A stretch of 13,669 nucleotides of DNA from Pseudaestuariivita sp. (GTDB lineage Bacteria > Pseudomonadota > Alphaproteobacteria > Rhodobacterales > Rhodobacteraceae): positions 1-13,669 of the forward strand of contig JAHDCH010000048.1 of assembly GCA_020629995.1 (NCBI GenBank), written 5' to 3'. The notes beneath the pieces were generated by a model. It had not been told where the DNA came from, searched no databases, and saw only the letters and a list, made by a program, of their open reading frames with translations. The position numbers were made by a program, and so were the translations under genes. Below, one piece after another: positions 1 to 7,619 of this stretch; positions within the stretch are counted from its first letter, which is position 1; each line of letters opens with the position of its first letter.

Positions 1-42
1 CAGAAGGCCGATCACATATCCAACAGGGCGCATATCGAACAT
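1..42 (-). CDS. trkH: N-terminal fragment of a probable TrkH-family potassium uptake protein (runs off the left edge)
   Basis: An ATG at 40-42 on the minus strand opens a frame of 14 codons that continues past the left edge, reading MFDMRPVGYVIGLL. From memory, TrkH-family potassium-translocating subunits of Rhodobacteraceae begin in just this way: a short acidic start, then RPVxYVxGLL leading into the first membrane helix. A second in-frame ATG lies at 31-33. The ribosome binding site is unremarkable (a GGGG run a few bases upstream of the first ATG). The gene would lie downstream of the penicillin acylase gene on the same strand, separated by about 200 bases with hairpins, so it is probably a separate transcription unit. 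The call rests on 14 residues only and is tentative. Confidence 0.5.
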   Translation of the reverse strand, partial: MFDMRPVGYVIGLL

Positions 43-138
43 GGCCCCAGCCGTGGCCCAGCCCCCCGCCGCTGTCAAGACTGGCCCGTTATGCGCCACG
101 GCCTGACCTTGCGGAGTGCGTGCCGCACGCATCCCTCA

Positions 139-158
139 TGTGGGGGCAGGCCCCCACA
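139..158. terminator. GC-rich hairpin downstream of the penicillin acylase gene, candidate terminator or intergenic repeat
   Basis: Bases 139-147 (TGTGGGGGC) pair perfectly with 150-158 (GCCCCCACA), giving a 9-bp stem with a 2-base loop, or more realistically a 4-base loop after opening the last pair. No U-run follows on either strand, so this is not a textbook intrinsic terminator. Its position between two minus-strand genes fits a transcript-end or RNA-stabilising element. A hairpin of the same design, with GGGGC and GCCCC arms closing on a 2-base loop and followed by CCCCC, occurs at 12013-12030. Confidence 0.45.
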
Positions 159-227
159 CCCCCGTCTGGCGCAAAGGTCCAACGGCGCGGCCCGGATATG
201 CCAGCGGGCGGGGATGCAGCAAAGACC

Positions 228-240
228 CCCCGGCCCGGGG
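228..240 (-). terminator. Short GC hairpin just after the penicillin acylase stop, weak candidate intrinsic terminator
   Basis: On the minus strand, directly after the stop codon of the acylase gene, bases 240-236 and 232-228 form a 5-bp CCCCG/CGGGG stem with a 3-base loop, followed by GG and then a short TCTTT. The stem is short and the U-tract poor, so this is only a weak candidate. The remainder of 43-245 shows no convincing gene. Confidence 0.3.
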
Positions 241-245
241 CCTGC

Positions 246-2717
246 CTATTGCGGAGGCACCAGCCGGGTGACGCCGACCGCGGCGGCCCGGGCGAGATCC
301 TGATCGAGGGACATGGGCACGTATTCGCCCCGCCGCCACAAGACGCCCAGATCATCGTAGTGGCGCGAGAACAGGTGCCCTGACTGGCCGGTGGCGGTCA
401 CAAAGACCGAACTGTCGGGGTCGAGAAAGTCGTACACGCCGCGGTAGCCCGCCGCGTGCACGTTGAGGAACGGGTTGGGGCCGGTGCCCAGCGTCTTGCC
501 CCGTTGCAGCGTGTTGTCGCCGCCGCTGGTGGATTGGCGCACGTTGACGAAATAGCGCAGGATCGGCACTTCGCCCAGAACCGGGTGGTCATGGGTGGCC
601 TGATGCGCATCGCCCCAGCGCAGGCTGCTCAGCTGGGTGCCGTAGGTGTCGCCGATCCAGACCAGAGCATCGTCGAGGGCGCGGCGGGCGATGTCCGGGC
701 AGGTTTCGACCACGGCGGACTGGATCACGTCGCACCACACCCCTGCCCCGTCCACATCGCGGAACACGCGTTCGATGAACAAGGGCTCGACATGGGTGAA
801 TTCGCGCGCAACCGCGCCCAGCTCGTCGCGGATCAGGCGATCCTGCAGCGCGCGCATCCACGCGGCATACAGCAAGGGTTCGGGCAGGTGTTCGTTCATC
901 TCGCCGTTCCAGTCGGCCAGCAGCGCCAGGGCGTCCTGGCGCAGGCGCTCGGGCGTGCCAGAGGGCGCGGCTTCGCCGGTGAACCACAGCTCGGCTCCGA
1001 CCAGAGGCAGGATCGCGCGCGCGGTAAAGCTGACCGTGTCGAGCTGCGCCTCGATAAAGCTGTCGCGGGTGTGCACCTCGCGCGACTGCATCAGCCGTTC
1101 CCAGCGGCGCACGCGCTGGCTGTCGCCCCATTTGTAGCTGACATGCAGCGGGAACGGCCGCTCGACCAGTTTGTTGTTGGTGTTGCCGACGATGCCGCCG
1201 ACGGGGGCCGCAAAAGACGGGTTCGACGCATAAGGCAGCCGCCCCTGCCAGCGGTTGGCCGAGATCCAGCCGGGGGCCGGGATGCGGCCCTGGCTTTGGT
1301 GGCCTTCGGCGCGCCGGGGCATGGCGCCGACCATCTGCATCGCCACGTTGCCCTGCGAATCCGCCAGAGTCAGGTTTTGCGACGGGGCGACAAACAATTC
1401 GCCCGCCGCCATTCCTTCGGTCACGTCCTGCGCCCGCATCATGGCGAGGCCCGCGCTCATCGTGGTGTCGCGCGGGCTGAGCGCCGTCCAGCTGAGCGCC
1501 GCCACATGGCCCGGCGGCGTGATCGTGTCGATGTCATAGACCGACCCGGGCAGCACCGGGCCATTGCCGGTCCAGCGCAGGGTCAGGGTCACCGGTTCTT
1601 CGTCCTTGATCTGGACGATCGACTTGCGGGTGCGGAACGGCTCGAACCCGCCGGGGACGGCGACCTCTTCGGGATTGTCCGGGTTCAGCCGTTCGATGAA
1701 CAGGTCCTGATCGTCGAGATAGCTGGAGGTGATCCCCCAGCCCAGAGCGCGGCTGCGCCCGGCCAGAACCAGAGGCATGCCGGGAATGGTGCCGCCGATC
1801 ACGCCGCCCGTCTCAAGCTCGAGCCGGGCGAGGTACCAGATGGTGGGCGCGGTCAGCCCCAGATGCGGGTCGTTGGCCAACAGAGCTCCGCCGCTGGCCG
1901 AACGCGTCATGGCCGCCGCCCAGCCGTTGGACGCCCCCGCCAGCCCGCGCCGGGGCAAGGGATCAAGCGGGTGGCGCGGGGCGCGCGCCAGAGCAAAGCC
2001 CTGCCCCAAGGCCCCCGGCACCAGAGCCGCATAGGCCGGCAGCGCAGCCGTGCCCGAGCCCGGGATATCGGGCATCAGGTCGGCGAGCCGGGCCTCGTCG
2101 CTCAGCAGCAGCGACGCGCGGGCGCGCAGGACTTCGTTTTCCAGATGTCCCGACAGCTGCAGCGCCATCAGTTTCAGGATCGCCACCGAATCGGCGGGCT
2201 TCCACGGAGCCAGCGCCCCCGGAAACAGAAAGAATTCGGGCGCCCCGCGCCCCAGAGCGTCGCGGTTGATCTCGTCAATGCGGGCGTTCACCCCGGCGCT
2301 GTAGGCCTGCAGAGCTGCCAGCGTTTCGGGCGTTTGGGCTGCGACCGACTGCACCGCCAGAGGATACAGGTCAAGCCGGCGCAGCAGCGTGTCGGTCTGC
2401 AGGGTGCGGCGGCCGAAGACCTCGCTCAGCCGTCCTTGCGCGGTGCGCCGCATGGTCATCATCTGCCACAGCCGGTCCTGCGCATGGGCATATCCCAGCG
2501 CCAGAAACACGTCCGCGTCGCTGGCGCCAAAGATATGCGGCACGTTGGCGTTGTTGCGCACGATCTCGACTTCGGCGCCAAGACCGACGGCGGGCAGTGT
2601 CTTGGTGTAATCCGGCAGCGACCGCGAGGCGAGGTAATACACCCCCAGCACCACGAGAACCGCCACCACCACGGCGGCGCCTGTCAGCCTGAGCAGCCAG
2701 CGAAACATCAAACCCAT
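246..2717 (-). CDS. Penicillin acylase (penicillin amidase) family Ntn hydrolase, membrane-anchored
   Basis: This is a full-length penicillin-amidase-family protein of about 823 residues. Family members are N-terminal nucleophile hydrolases that cleave amide bonds of penicillins, N-acyl-homoserine lactones or other acylated amines after autoproteolysis into two chains. An uncleaved signal or anchor helix lies at about residues 11-30 and is followed by SLPDYT, typical of periplasmic members. The conserved alpha-chain block is visible (VPHIFGASDADVF, then GYAHAQDRLWQM). The processing-site nucleophile is the Ser of ASNGWAAA, near residue 263, and it is followed by LLANDPHLGL. I chose the ATG at 2715-2717 because AAGGG lies seven bases upstream. 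A GTG at 2721-2723, two codons earlier, is also possible, as is an ATG at 2706-2708. The gene is divergent from the dehydrogenase at 2797. The substrate cannot be read from sequence; acyl-homoserine-lactone cleavage is one option. Confidence 0.93.
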   Translation of the reverse strand: MGLMFRWLLRLTGAAVVVAVLVVLGVYYLASRSLPDYTKTLPAVGLGAEVEIVRNNANVPHIFGASDADVFLALGYAHAQDRLWQMMTMRRTAQGRLSEVFGRRTLQTDTLLRRLDLYPLAVQSVAAQTPETLAALQAYSAGVNARIDEINRDALGRGAPEFFLFPGALAPWKPADSVAILKLMALQLSGHLENEVLRARASLLLSDEARLADLMPDIPGSGTAALPAYAALVPGALGQGFALARAPRHPLDPLPRRGLAGASNGWAAAMTRSASGGALLANDPHLGLTAPTIWYLARLELETGGVIGGTIPGMPLVLAGRSRALGWGITSSYLDDQDLFIERLNPDNPEEVAVPGGFEPFRTRKSIVQIKDEEPVTLTLRWTGNGPVLPGSVYDIDTITPPGHVAALSWTALSPRDTTMSAGLAMMRAQDVTEGMAAGELFVAPSQNLTLADSQGNVAMQMVGAMPRRAEGHQSQGRIPAPGWISANRWQGRLPYASNPSFAAPVGGIVGNTNNKLVERPFPLHVSYKWGDSQRVRRWERLMQSREVHTRDSFIEAQLDTVSFTARAILPLVGAELWFTGEAAPSGTPERLRQDALALLADWNGEMNEHLPEPLLYAAWMRALQDRLIRDELGAVAREFTHVEPLFIERVFRDVDGAGVWCDVIQSAVVETCPDIARRALDDALVWIGDTYGTQLSSLRWGDAHQATHDHPVLGEVPILRYFVNVRQSTSGGDNTLQRGKTLGTGPNPFLNVHAAGYRGVYDFLDPDSSVFVTATGQSGHLFSRHYDDLGVLWRRGEYVPMSLDQDLARAAAVGVTRLVPPQ

Positions 2718-2746
2718 ATGCACACCCTTGCCTTGCGCTTCTCTGC

Positions 2747-2774
2747 GTTACATGGCTTGGGCAGGAAAATGCAA
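2747..2774 (-). promoter_or_regulatory. Candidate sigma-70-type promoter for the penicillin acylase gene
   Basis: In the 79-base divergent region the minus strand shows TTGCAT (2774-2769), a 16-base spacer and TGTAAC (2752-2747). The predicted start would lie roughly 20-25 bases before the ATG at 2717. Each hexamer matches consensus only partly, so this is a suggestion. Confidence 0.25.
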
Positions 2775-2780
2775 TGCAAT

Positions 2781-2789
2781 GAGAGGGAA
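2781..2789 (+). promoter_or_regulatory. Ribosome binding site that sets the start of the hydroxyacid dehydrogenase gene
   Basis: GAGAGGGAA lies seven bases before the ATG at 2797. The open frame extends upstream to an earlier ATG at 2728, but the purine-rich site and the protein homology starting at MAKLAFLGLG both favour 2797. Confidence 0.55.
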
Positions 2790-2796
2790 CGCGCCA

Positions 2797-3672
2797 ATGG
2801 CAAAGCTGGCATTCTTGGGATTGGGTGTGATGGGCTATCCGATGGCGGGGCACCTTGCCGCCGCGGGCCACGAGGTCACCGTCTACAACCGCACCACGGC
2901 CAAGGCCGAGGCCTGGGCGGCCGAACACGGCGGCGCGCATGCCGCCACCCCGGCCGAGGCCGCAAGGGGCGCCGACATGGTCATGGCCTGCGTCGGCAAC
3001 GATGACGACCTGCGCGGCGTCTGCCTTGGCGAGGACGGAGCCTTTGCCGGGATGGGCGAGGATGCGGTCTTTGTCGACCACACGACCGTGTCGGCCGCCG
3101 TCACCCGAGAGCTGTACGAAGCGGCAAAGGAAAAGGGGCTGCATTTTGTCGATGCGCCGATTTCGGGCGGTCAGGCAGGGGCCGAGAACGCACAGCTGGT
3201 GGTGATGTGCGGAGGCGACCAGCCCGCCTATGACCGGGCCGAGCCGGTGATCGACGCCTATGCCAAGCTGTGCAAGCGTCTGGGCGACAGCGGCGCGGGC
3301 CAGCTGACCAAGATGGTCAACCAGATCTGCATCGCAGGGCTGGTGCAAGGCCTGTCCGAAGGTCTGCATTTTGCCGAAAAGGCGGGGCTGGACGGGCGCG
3401 CGGTGGTCGAGGTGATCGGCGGCGGCGCGGCTGGATCGTGGCAGATGGTGAACCGCTACGAGACGATGCTGGACGACGAATTCAACCACGGCTTTGCCGT
3501 CGACTGGATGCGCAAGGATCTGGGCATCTGCCTCGCCACCGCCAATGAAACCGGAGCCTCGCTGCCGGTCACGGCGCTGGTCGATCAGTTCTACAAGGAC
3601 GTGCAAAAGCTGGGCGGCGCGCGGTGGGACACATCCAGCCTGATCAAGCGGCTGCGCGCGCTGGACGGCTGA
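2797..3672 (+). CDS. NAD(P)-dependent 3-hydroxyisobutyrate dehydrogenase / tartronate semialdehyde reductase family oxidoreductase
   Basis: The 291-residue product matches the usual size of beta-hydroxyacid dehydrogenases, which reversibly oxidise 3-hydroxyisobutyrate, tartronate semialdehyde/glycerate or related 3-hydroxy acids with NAD(P). The N-terminal Rossmann motif is FLGLGVMGYPMAGHL (residues 6-20). The substrate-binding signature DAPISGGQAGAE is at 119-130. The probable catalytic lysine is K172 in LTKMVNQ, and K240 in the MRKDLG segment is also family-conserved. Asn-Arg follow the second Rossmann strand (VYNRTT), which often goes with NADP preference, but this is weak evidence. The gene stands alone on the plus strand between a divergent acylase gene and a convergent dehydrogenase gene, so context does not identify the substrate. 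An HIBADH (mmsB-like) role in valine breakdown is less favoured because no valine-pathway genes are adjacent. Confidence 0.92.
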   Translation: MAKLAFLGLGVMGYPMAGHLAAAGHEVTVYNRTTAKAEAWAAEHGGAHAATPAEAARGADMVMACVGNDDDLRGVCLGEDGAFAGMGEDAVFVDHTTVSAAVTRELYEAAKEKGLHFVDAPISGGQAGAENAQLVVMCGGDQPAYDRAEPVIDAYAKLCKRLGDSGAGQLTKMVNQICIAGLVQGLSEGLHFAEKAGLDGRAVVEVIGGGAAGSWQMVNRYETMLDDEFNHGFAVDWMRKDLGICLATANETGASLPVTALVDQFYKDVQKLGGARWDTSSLIKRLRALDG

Positions 3673-3691
3673 CCAGGGCACGACGCCGCCT

Positions 3692-3727
3692 GCCCGCCCA
3701 AGACCGCAAACGCGGCCCAGGGCGGGC
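3692..3727. terminator. Nested GC-rich hairpin between convergent genes, candidate bidirectional terminator
   Basis: Bases 3692-3699 (GCCCGCCC) pair with 3720-3727 (GGGCGGGC). Inside the 20-base loop a second small hairpin forms, with CCGC at 3704-3707 pairing to GCGG at 3712-3715 around AAAC. It fills the 66-base gap where the hydroxyacid dehydrogenase gene and the first GcvT-type dehydrogenase gene converge. No U-run is present, so termination activity is inferred from position and structure. Confidence 0.4.
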
Positions 3728-3738
3728 GGCAAGGCCCG

Positions 3739-6159
3739 TCAGGCGCGCAAACGGGTGCCCGAAGGATCAAAAGGCGGCGCGGGCAGGATGGTCGCCCCGT
3801 GCGGGCGGCCCAGCACCATCACCTCGACCCGGTCGCCGGCCTGAGCGCCGCGCACATAGCCAAGCGCCAGGGATTGCCCGACGGAATAGCCATACGCGCC
3901 CGAAGTGACGCGGCCGATCCCGGCGCCGTCCCTGAAGATCGGCTCGCCCCCCGTCGCGTCGGCGTTCGAGGCGGTCACATCCGCCGCGTCCAGCGCAAGG
4001 ATCACCAGCTTTTCGCGCGCGCGATTGGCCATGACTTTGGCGCAGGCGGCCTTGTTCAGGAAATCCTTGTCCATCTTGCACAGCCGGTCGAGGCCCACTT
4101 CCTGAGGCCAGTATTCGGGCGAGTATTCGCGCGACCAAGACCCATAGCCCTTTTCGATGCGCAGCGACATGAGCGCCCGCGCGCCCACCGGCCCCGCGCC
4201 CAGATCGCGGCCAGCATCGAGCAGCGCTGAGTAAAGCGCCATCTGGTCCTCGGTCCGGCAGTGCAGCTCCCAGCCCAGATCGCCGGTGAAGGACACGCGC
4301 AGGGCCAGAACCTCGATCCCGGCAAGGGTGATCATGGCCGAGCGCATGAACGGGAAATCGGGCGTGGCCAGAGAGGCATTGGTCAGCCGCTGCAGCAATT
4401 CACGGGAACGCGGGCCGGCGACGTTGAAGCCGCAATAGGCGGTGGTCATGCTGTGAAACGTGGTGCCGGCGGGCAGAGGTACGGATTCGTAGAACCGGCG
4501 CTGGTAATCTTCGGCCATGCCCGAAGAGATCACCCAGAATTCCTCATCCCCGGTGCGGGTGACGGTGGCATCGCCCGCGATGCCGCCCCGCACGCCGATC
4601 AGCGGCGTCAGGCAGGACCGGCCCACGGCGCGCGGCATGCGATTGGCGAAGACGGCGTTCAACCAATCCTCGGCCCCCGGCCCCGCCACGCGGTATTTGG
4701 CAAAGTTCGAGATGTCGATGATCCCGGCGCGGTCGCGCAGCATGCGGCATTCGGCGCCGACGGGGCCCCACCAGTTCTGGCGGGTAAAGCCGTTGGTGTC
4801 AGACGCGCCGGGCGTATCGGCGAACCACTGGGCATGCTCCCACCCGGTATTGAGGCCAAAGACCGCGCCCATCTCGGCTTGCATCTCGTAGATCGGGCGG
4901 GTGCGGCAGGGGCGGCCTGCGGCGCGCTCTTCGTTCGGGTAGTGGATGGCGAAGCGGTGGGCGTATTGGTCGGCCACGCGGGCCTTGGTGAAGGCGGCAT
5001 CGGCCCAGTCGCCAAAGCGGGCGATGTCCCAGGCGAACATGTCATACTGCATCTCGCCTTCGATGATCCATTGCGCCGCCATCAGGCCCATGCCGCCCGA
5101 TTGGGAAAAGCCGGGGATGATGCCGTTGCAGCAGAAATAGCCCTGTTTGCCCGGCACCGGCCCCATCAGGACGTTGCTGTCGGGTGACCAGATCATCGGG
5201 CCGTTGATCACCCGTTTGATCCCCGCCGTGCCCACAACCGGCACGCGGTCGATGGCGCGCATCATGTTGTCCTCGATCCGCTCCAGATCGTCGGGGAAAA
5301 GGTCATGCGCGAAATCCAGAGGCGTGCCGTCTTCGGCCCAGAAGCGCACGTCGCGTTCATAAGCGCCGATCAAGAGGCCCTTGCCCTCTTGCCGCAGGTA
5401 ATATTCGCCATCGCGGTCGGCCACCGAAGGGAGACGGTCTGGCATGCCTTCGATCTGGGCAATGCTCTCGGTCACGAAATACTGGTGTTCTGTGGGCTGC
5501 AGAGGCAACGTCAGCCCGGCCAGAGCGGCGACCTCGCGCCCCCAGAGGCCGGCGGCATTGATGATCCAGGGCGTGGCGATGTCGCCTTTGGGCGTGCGCA
5601 CGATCCACGACCCATCGGGTTGCTGGTCGGTGGCCGTCACAGGGGTAAAGCGGTGGATTTCCGCGCCGCGCTGGCGGGCGCCCACGGCATAGGCGTTGGT
5701 CACGCCCGAAGGGTCGACATTGCCGCCGTCGGGTTCGAACATGATGCAGCGGATGCCGTCGAAATTGACCAGCGGATGCAGGCGCTCGGCCTCGTCGCGG
5801 GTGACCTCGTGAAAGTTCATGCCGTAGAGTTTGGCCTTGGCGGCCTGCAGGCGCAGCTGATGCTCGCGCGCTTCGGTCTGCGCCAGATAAAGCGAGCCGG
5901 GCTGGAACACGCCGCACGATTGCCCTGTCTCTTCCTCGAGCGCATTGTAGAGGGTCATCGTGTAGTGCTGGATGCGGCTGATGTTGGTGCTGTCGTGCAG
6001 GCCGTGGATGTTGGCCGCCGCGTGCCAGGTGCTGCCCGAGGTCAGCTCGTTGCGCTCGAGCAGGACCACATCGGTCCAGCCCAGTTTGGTCAGGTGATAG
6101 AGGATCGAGCACCCGATCACCCCGCCGCCGATCACCACCGCCTGTGCCCTGTCCCGCAT
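3739..6159 (-). CDS. GcvT-family FAD-dependent dehydrogenase, dimethylglycine/sarcosine dehydrogenase type (paralogue 1)
   Basis: The 806-residue product has the complete architecture of dimethylglycine and sarcosine dehydrogenases, which oxidatively remove N-methyl groups and hand the one-carbon unit to tetrahydrofolate. The N-terminal DAO-type FAD domain (about 5-370) starts with VVIGGGVIGCSILYHL. It contains LTSGSTWHAA, whose H46 aligns with the histidine that carries covalent FAD in mitochondrial DMGDH/SDH. A central FAO_M-like segment follows (about 372-428). The GcvT folate-binding domain is about 430-700, with D530 in IAGD as a candidate catalytic Asp and RVSFTGDLGWELHC at 621-634. The GcvT C-terminal barrel (about 712-800) keeps the usual VTSGAYGYSVGQSLALGYV. 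The ATG at 6157-6159 has GAGG seven bases upstream. The gene follows the DUF2254 gene on the same strand at 83 bases. The exact substrate (dimethylglycine, sarcosine or another N-methyl amine) is not determined. Confidence 0.93.
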   Translation of the reverse strand: MRDRAQAVVIGGGVIGCSILYHLTKLGWTDVVLLERNELTSGSTWHAAANIHGLHDSTNISRIQHYTMTLYNALEEETGQSCGVFQPGSLYLAQTEAREHQLRLQAAKAKLYGMNFHEVTRDEAERLHPLVNFDGIRCIMFEPDGGNVDPSGVTNAYAVGARQRGAEIHRFTPVTATDQQPDGSWIVRTPKGDIATPWIINAAGLWGREVAALAGLTLPLQPTEHQYFVTESIAQIEGMPDRLPSVADRDGEYYLRQEGKGLLIGAYERDVRFWAEDGTPLDFAHDLFPDDLERIEDNMMRAIDRVPVVGTAGIKRVINGPMIWSPDSNVLMGPVPGKQGYFCCNGIIPGFSQSGGMGLMAAQWIIEGEMQYDMFAWDIARFGDWADAAFTKARVADQYAHRFAIHYPNEERAAGRPCRTRPIYEMQAEMGAVFGLNTGWEHAQWFADTPGASDTNGFTRQNWWGPVGAECRMLRDRAGIIDISNFAKYRVAGPGAEDWLNAVFANRMPRAVGRSCLTPLIGVRGGIAGDATVTRTGDEEFWVISSGMAEDYQRRFYESVPLPAGTTFHSMTTAYCGFNVAGPRSRELLQRLTNASLATPDFPFMRSAMITLAGIEVLALRVSFTGDLGWELHCRTEDQMALYSALLDAGRDLGAGPVGARALMSLRIEKGYGSWSREYSPEYWPQEVGLDRLCKMDKDFLNKAACAKVMANRAREKLVILALDAADVTASNADATGGEPIFRDGAGIGRVTSGAYGYSVGQSLALGYVRGAQAGDRVEVMVLGRPHGATILPAPPFDPSGTRLRA

Positions 6160-6242
6160 GCCCCTGCCTCGTGTTGCTCGCCTGTGGGTCCAAGGCTAAT
6201 GCGCAGCGCGCGACATACGCGCCGGTTCCCGACATTTTCAGG

Positions 6243-7517
6243 TCAGGCCGCGCCCGAAGCTTTTTGAGGGGCATGCGAGGCCAGCCGATCCCGGTCAGGC
6301 CCAAACTCAAGAGCACCAAGCCCGCGCTGGGCGCTGATCAGGCGCGCCTGAGTGGCAGCCTGCGCCAGCGCCGCGTCAGGGTGCCTCTCGAGCGCCGAGA
6401 GCGCCTTTTGCAGCTGGATCTGAACGGTGAGGTCTGACGCGCCATAGCGCGCAACGGGGCCATAAAGGTCATCAATCAGGTCCGAAGGATCGATGGGCCG
6501 CACATAGAGGCACGGGAAATCGGGCGCGCGATCGCCTTGGGTTTCATCGCGGTAGAGCGTCAGGATGCGCAGGCCGCGGGTGATCACGTCAACCGCCGTT
6601 CCGGGATCATTGATGCCGGGGGACAGAGCCTTGGCCGCGATCTCAGACAGGACGACAAGGCCAAAGCGCGGATCCTGCTCATGCAGGCGCACATCGCCCA
6701 GCACGACAAATTCGTCCAGACCATCGCGCAGCGCATCAAGATGATCGCCCCGCGCAGCCAGCAATGGTGCGCCCTTGGCCACCCAGTCGCCCGGGCTGGC
6801 CAAAAGCCAAACCGTCAGACCCTTGTCTTTGCAAAAGGCGTTCAGCGCTTCTAGGTAGATGGTTTGCACATATCCGGTCTGCGGGGCCATGACGCGTTGC
6901 GCCTCATCCGGCGCGGCGCCGGTAAAGGGCCGCGCTCCCAGACAGGGCTGATCGAACCGGTCGCTCAGGCCAGCGCAGGTGATCTGCTCGACCTCGCGGG
7001 TCGAGGCAAGAAGAGAGCCGAAGGTTTGCAAATGCAGAACCCAGCGGATCAGCGAGACCGCCATGTAGATCAACACCAGAACGGTCACCGCAAAGAGCAC
7101 CGTCGCCGCATCGTCGGGGAAAACCCCCAGCTCGCGCAGCACGATCCCCATCAGCGCATAGACCCATGCGCCGATGAAGGTCGCCAGCGTGTGCAGCGTC
7201 ACCTCGTCCTGCATGGCAAGCCGGTGGATGCGCGGCGTCCATTGCGAAGAAACGTTGTTGAACACGGTGACCATGACCGTCAGCGAAAAGATCGTCACCG
7301 ACAGCATCGCGCCTGCGATGATATTCAGCAGGCGGTCGGCAGCCTGCCCTGTCAGGCGGGTCTGCATCTGTTCGGGCAAGAGCAATTCGACCGGCTGCGT
7401 CAGCGCCATGGCCAATACCGCCAAGGCCCCCATCAGCAGAACCCGCACCCAAAGCTTGCGCCAATAGTGCAGCGCCTTGCGCGCCAAAGTGTGCGGGAGT
7501 TCGAGAAACTGGATCAC
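6243..7517 (-). CDS. DUF2254 family integral membrane protein
   Basis: I read this as a 424-residue protein starting at the GTG at 7515-7517. Four hydrophobic helices lie near residues 24-42, 63-86, 108-127 and 136-160. A cytoplasmic or periplasmic C-terminal half follows, carrying hallmarks I associate with DUF2254: GYVQTIYLEAL, then SPGDWVAKGAPLL, then EQDPRFGL and KALSPGINDPGTAVD. The length fits the family (about 420-440). No biochemical function is established for DUF2254 to my knowledge. The frame stays open far upstream to 9074, but that part is antisense to the second dehydrogenase and is not protein-like. The gene sits between two paralogous dehydrogenase genes and is divergent from the second, with a shared 102-base regulatory region. 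Transport or sensing linked to the amine enzymes is possible but not shown. Confidence 0.88.
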   Translation of the reverse strand: MIQFLELPHTLARKALHYWRKLWVRVLLMGALAVLAMALTQPVELLLPEQMQTRLTGQAADRLLNIIAGAMLSVTIFSLTVMVTVFNNVSSQWTPRIHRLAMQDEVTLHTLATFIGAWVYALMGIVLRELGVFPDDAATVLFAVTVLVLIYMAVSLIRWVLHLQTFGSLLASTREVEQITCAGLSDRFDQPCLGARPFTGAAPDEAQRVMAPQTGYVQTIYLEALNAFCKDKGLTVWLLASPGDWVAKGAPLLAARGDHLDALRDGLDEFVVLGDVRLHEQDPRFGLVVLSEIAAKALSPGINDPGTAVDVITRGLRILTLYRDETQGDRAPDFPCLYVRPIDPSDLIDDLYGPVARYGASDLTVQIQLQKALSALERHPDAALAQAATQARLISAQRGLGALEFGPDRDRLASHAPQKASGAA

Positions 7518-7524
7518 GGTATGG

Positions 7525-7533
7525 CCCCTTCCC
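7525..7533 (-). promoter_or_regulatory. Strong ribosome binding site that fixes a GTG start for the DUF2254 gene
   Basis: On the minus strand GGGAAGGGG (7533-7525) lies seven bases before the GTG at 7517-7515. The frame is open upstream, so this site together with the start of the recognisable protein is the reason for choosing GTG. Confidence 0.6.
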
Positions 7534-7541
7534 GACACCAA

Positions 7542-7603
7542 CGGTCGGTTTCGCCACTTGGTTCCCCGCGCAGGCGTGGCTAGGCTGCGGCGAAACATGA
7601 CCG
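7542..7603. repeat. Extended inverted repeat in the divergent DUF2254/dehydrogenase intergenic region
   Basis: The left arm reads CGGTC, one base, then GTTTCGCC (7542-7555). The right arm reads GGCGAAAC, two bases, then GACCG (7589-7603). The 8-bp inner and 5-bp outer blocks are perfect inverted matches, offset by one base of spacer, with 33 bases between the inner arms. The arms bracket the candidate plus-strand promoter. A pair of operator half-sites for a regulator of one or both divergent genes is a reasonable reading, but no regulator is encoded in the window. Confidence 0.5.
7558..7586 (+). promoter_or_regulatory. Candidate sigma-70-type promoter for the second dehydrogenase operon
   Basis: TTGGTT (7558-7563), a 17-base spacer and TAGGCT (7581-7586) form a weak but correctly spaced promoter. 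It would give a leader of roughly 26 bases before the ATG at 7620. It lies between the arms of the inverted repeat described above. Confidence 0.3.
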
Positions 7604-7619
7604 GAATGCGAGGGGCAGC

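Noticed and set aside
2769..2780. ATGCA-type short tandem repeat upstream of the dehydrogenase gene
   Set aside because: Only two and a half copies of a five-base unit. It partly overlaps the candidate -35 of the acylase promoter and is too short to treat as a repeat element.
456..3005. 849-codon plus-strand open frame
   Set aside because: It is antisense to the penicillin acylase gene, which has clear family motifs. The translation is Arg/Gly/His/Gln-rich, low-complexity and unlike any protein. Long antisense frames are expected in GC-rich genes.
2371..3732. 453-codon minus-strand open frame spanning the acylase/dehydrogenase divergent region
   Set aside because: It is antisense to the hydroxyacid dehydrogenase gene and overlaps the acylase gene out of frame. 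Its composition is not protein-like.
6160..6242. Possible promoter or riboswitch upstream of the first GcvT-type dehydrogenase
   Set aside because: Only a short GCGCG/CGCGC inverted repeat is visible. There are no convincing -35/-10 hexamers, and 83 bases is too short for a tandem glycine riboswitch.
4261..6267. 308- and 320-codon plus-strand frames
   Set aside because: Both are antisense shadows of the first GcvT-type dehydrogenase, and neither shows any motif.
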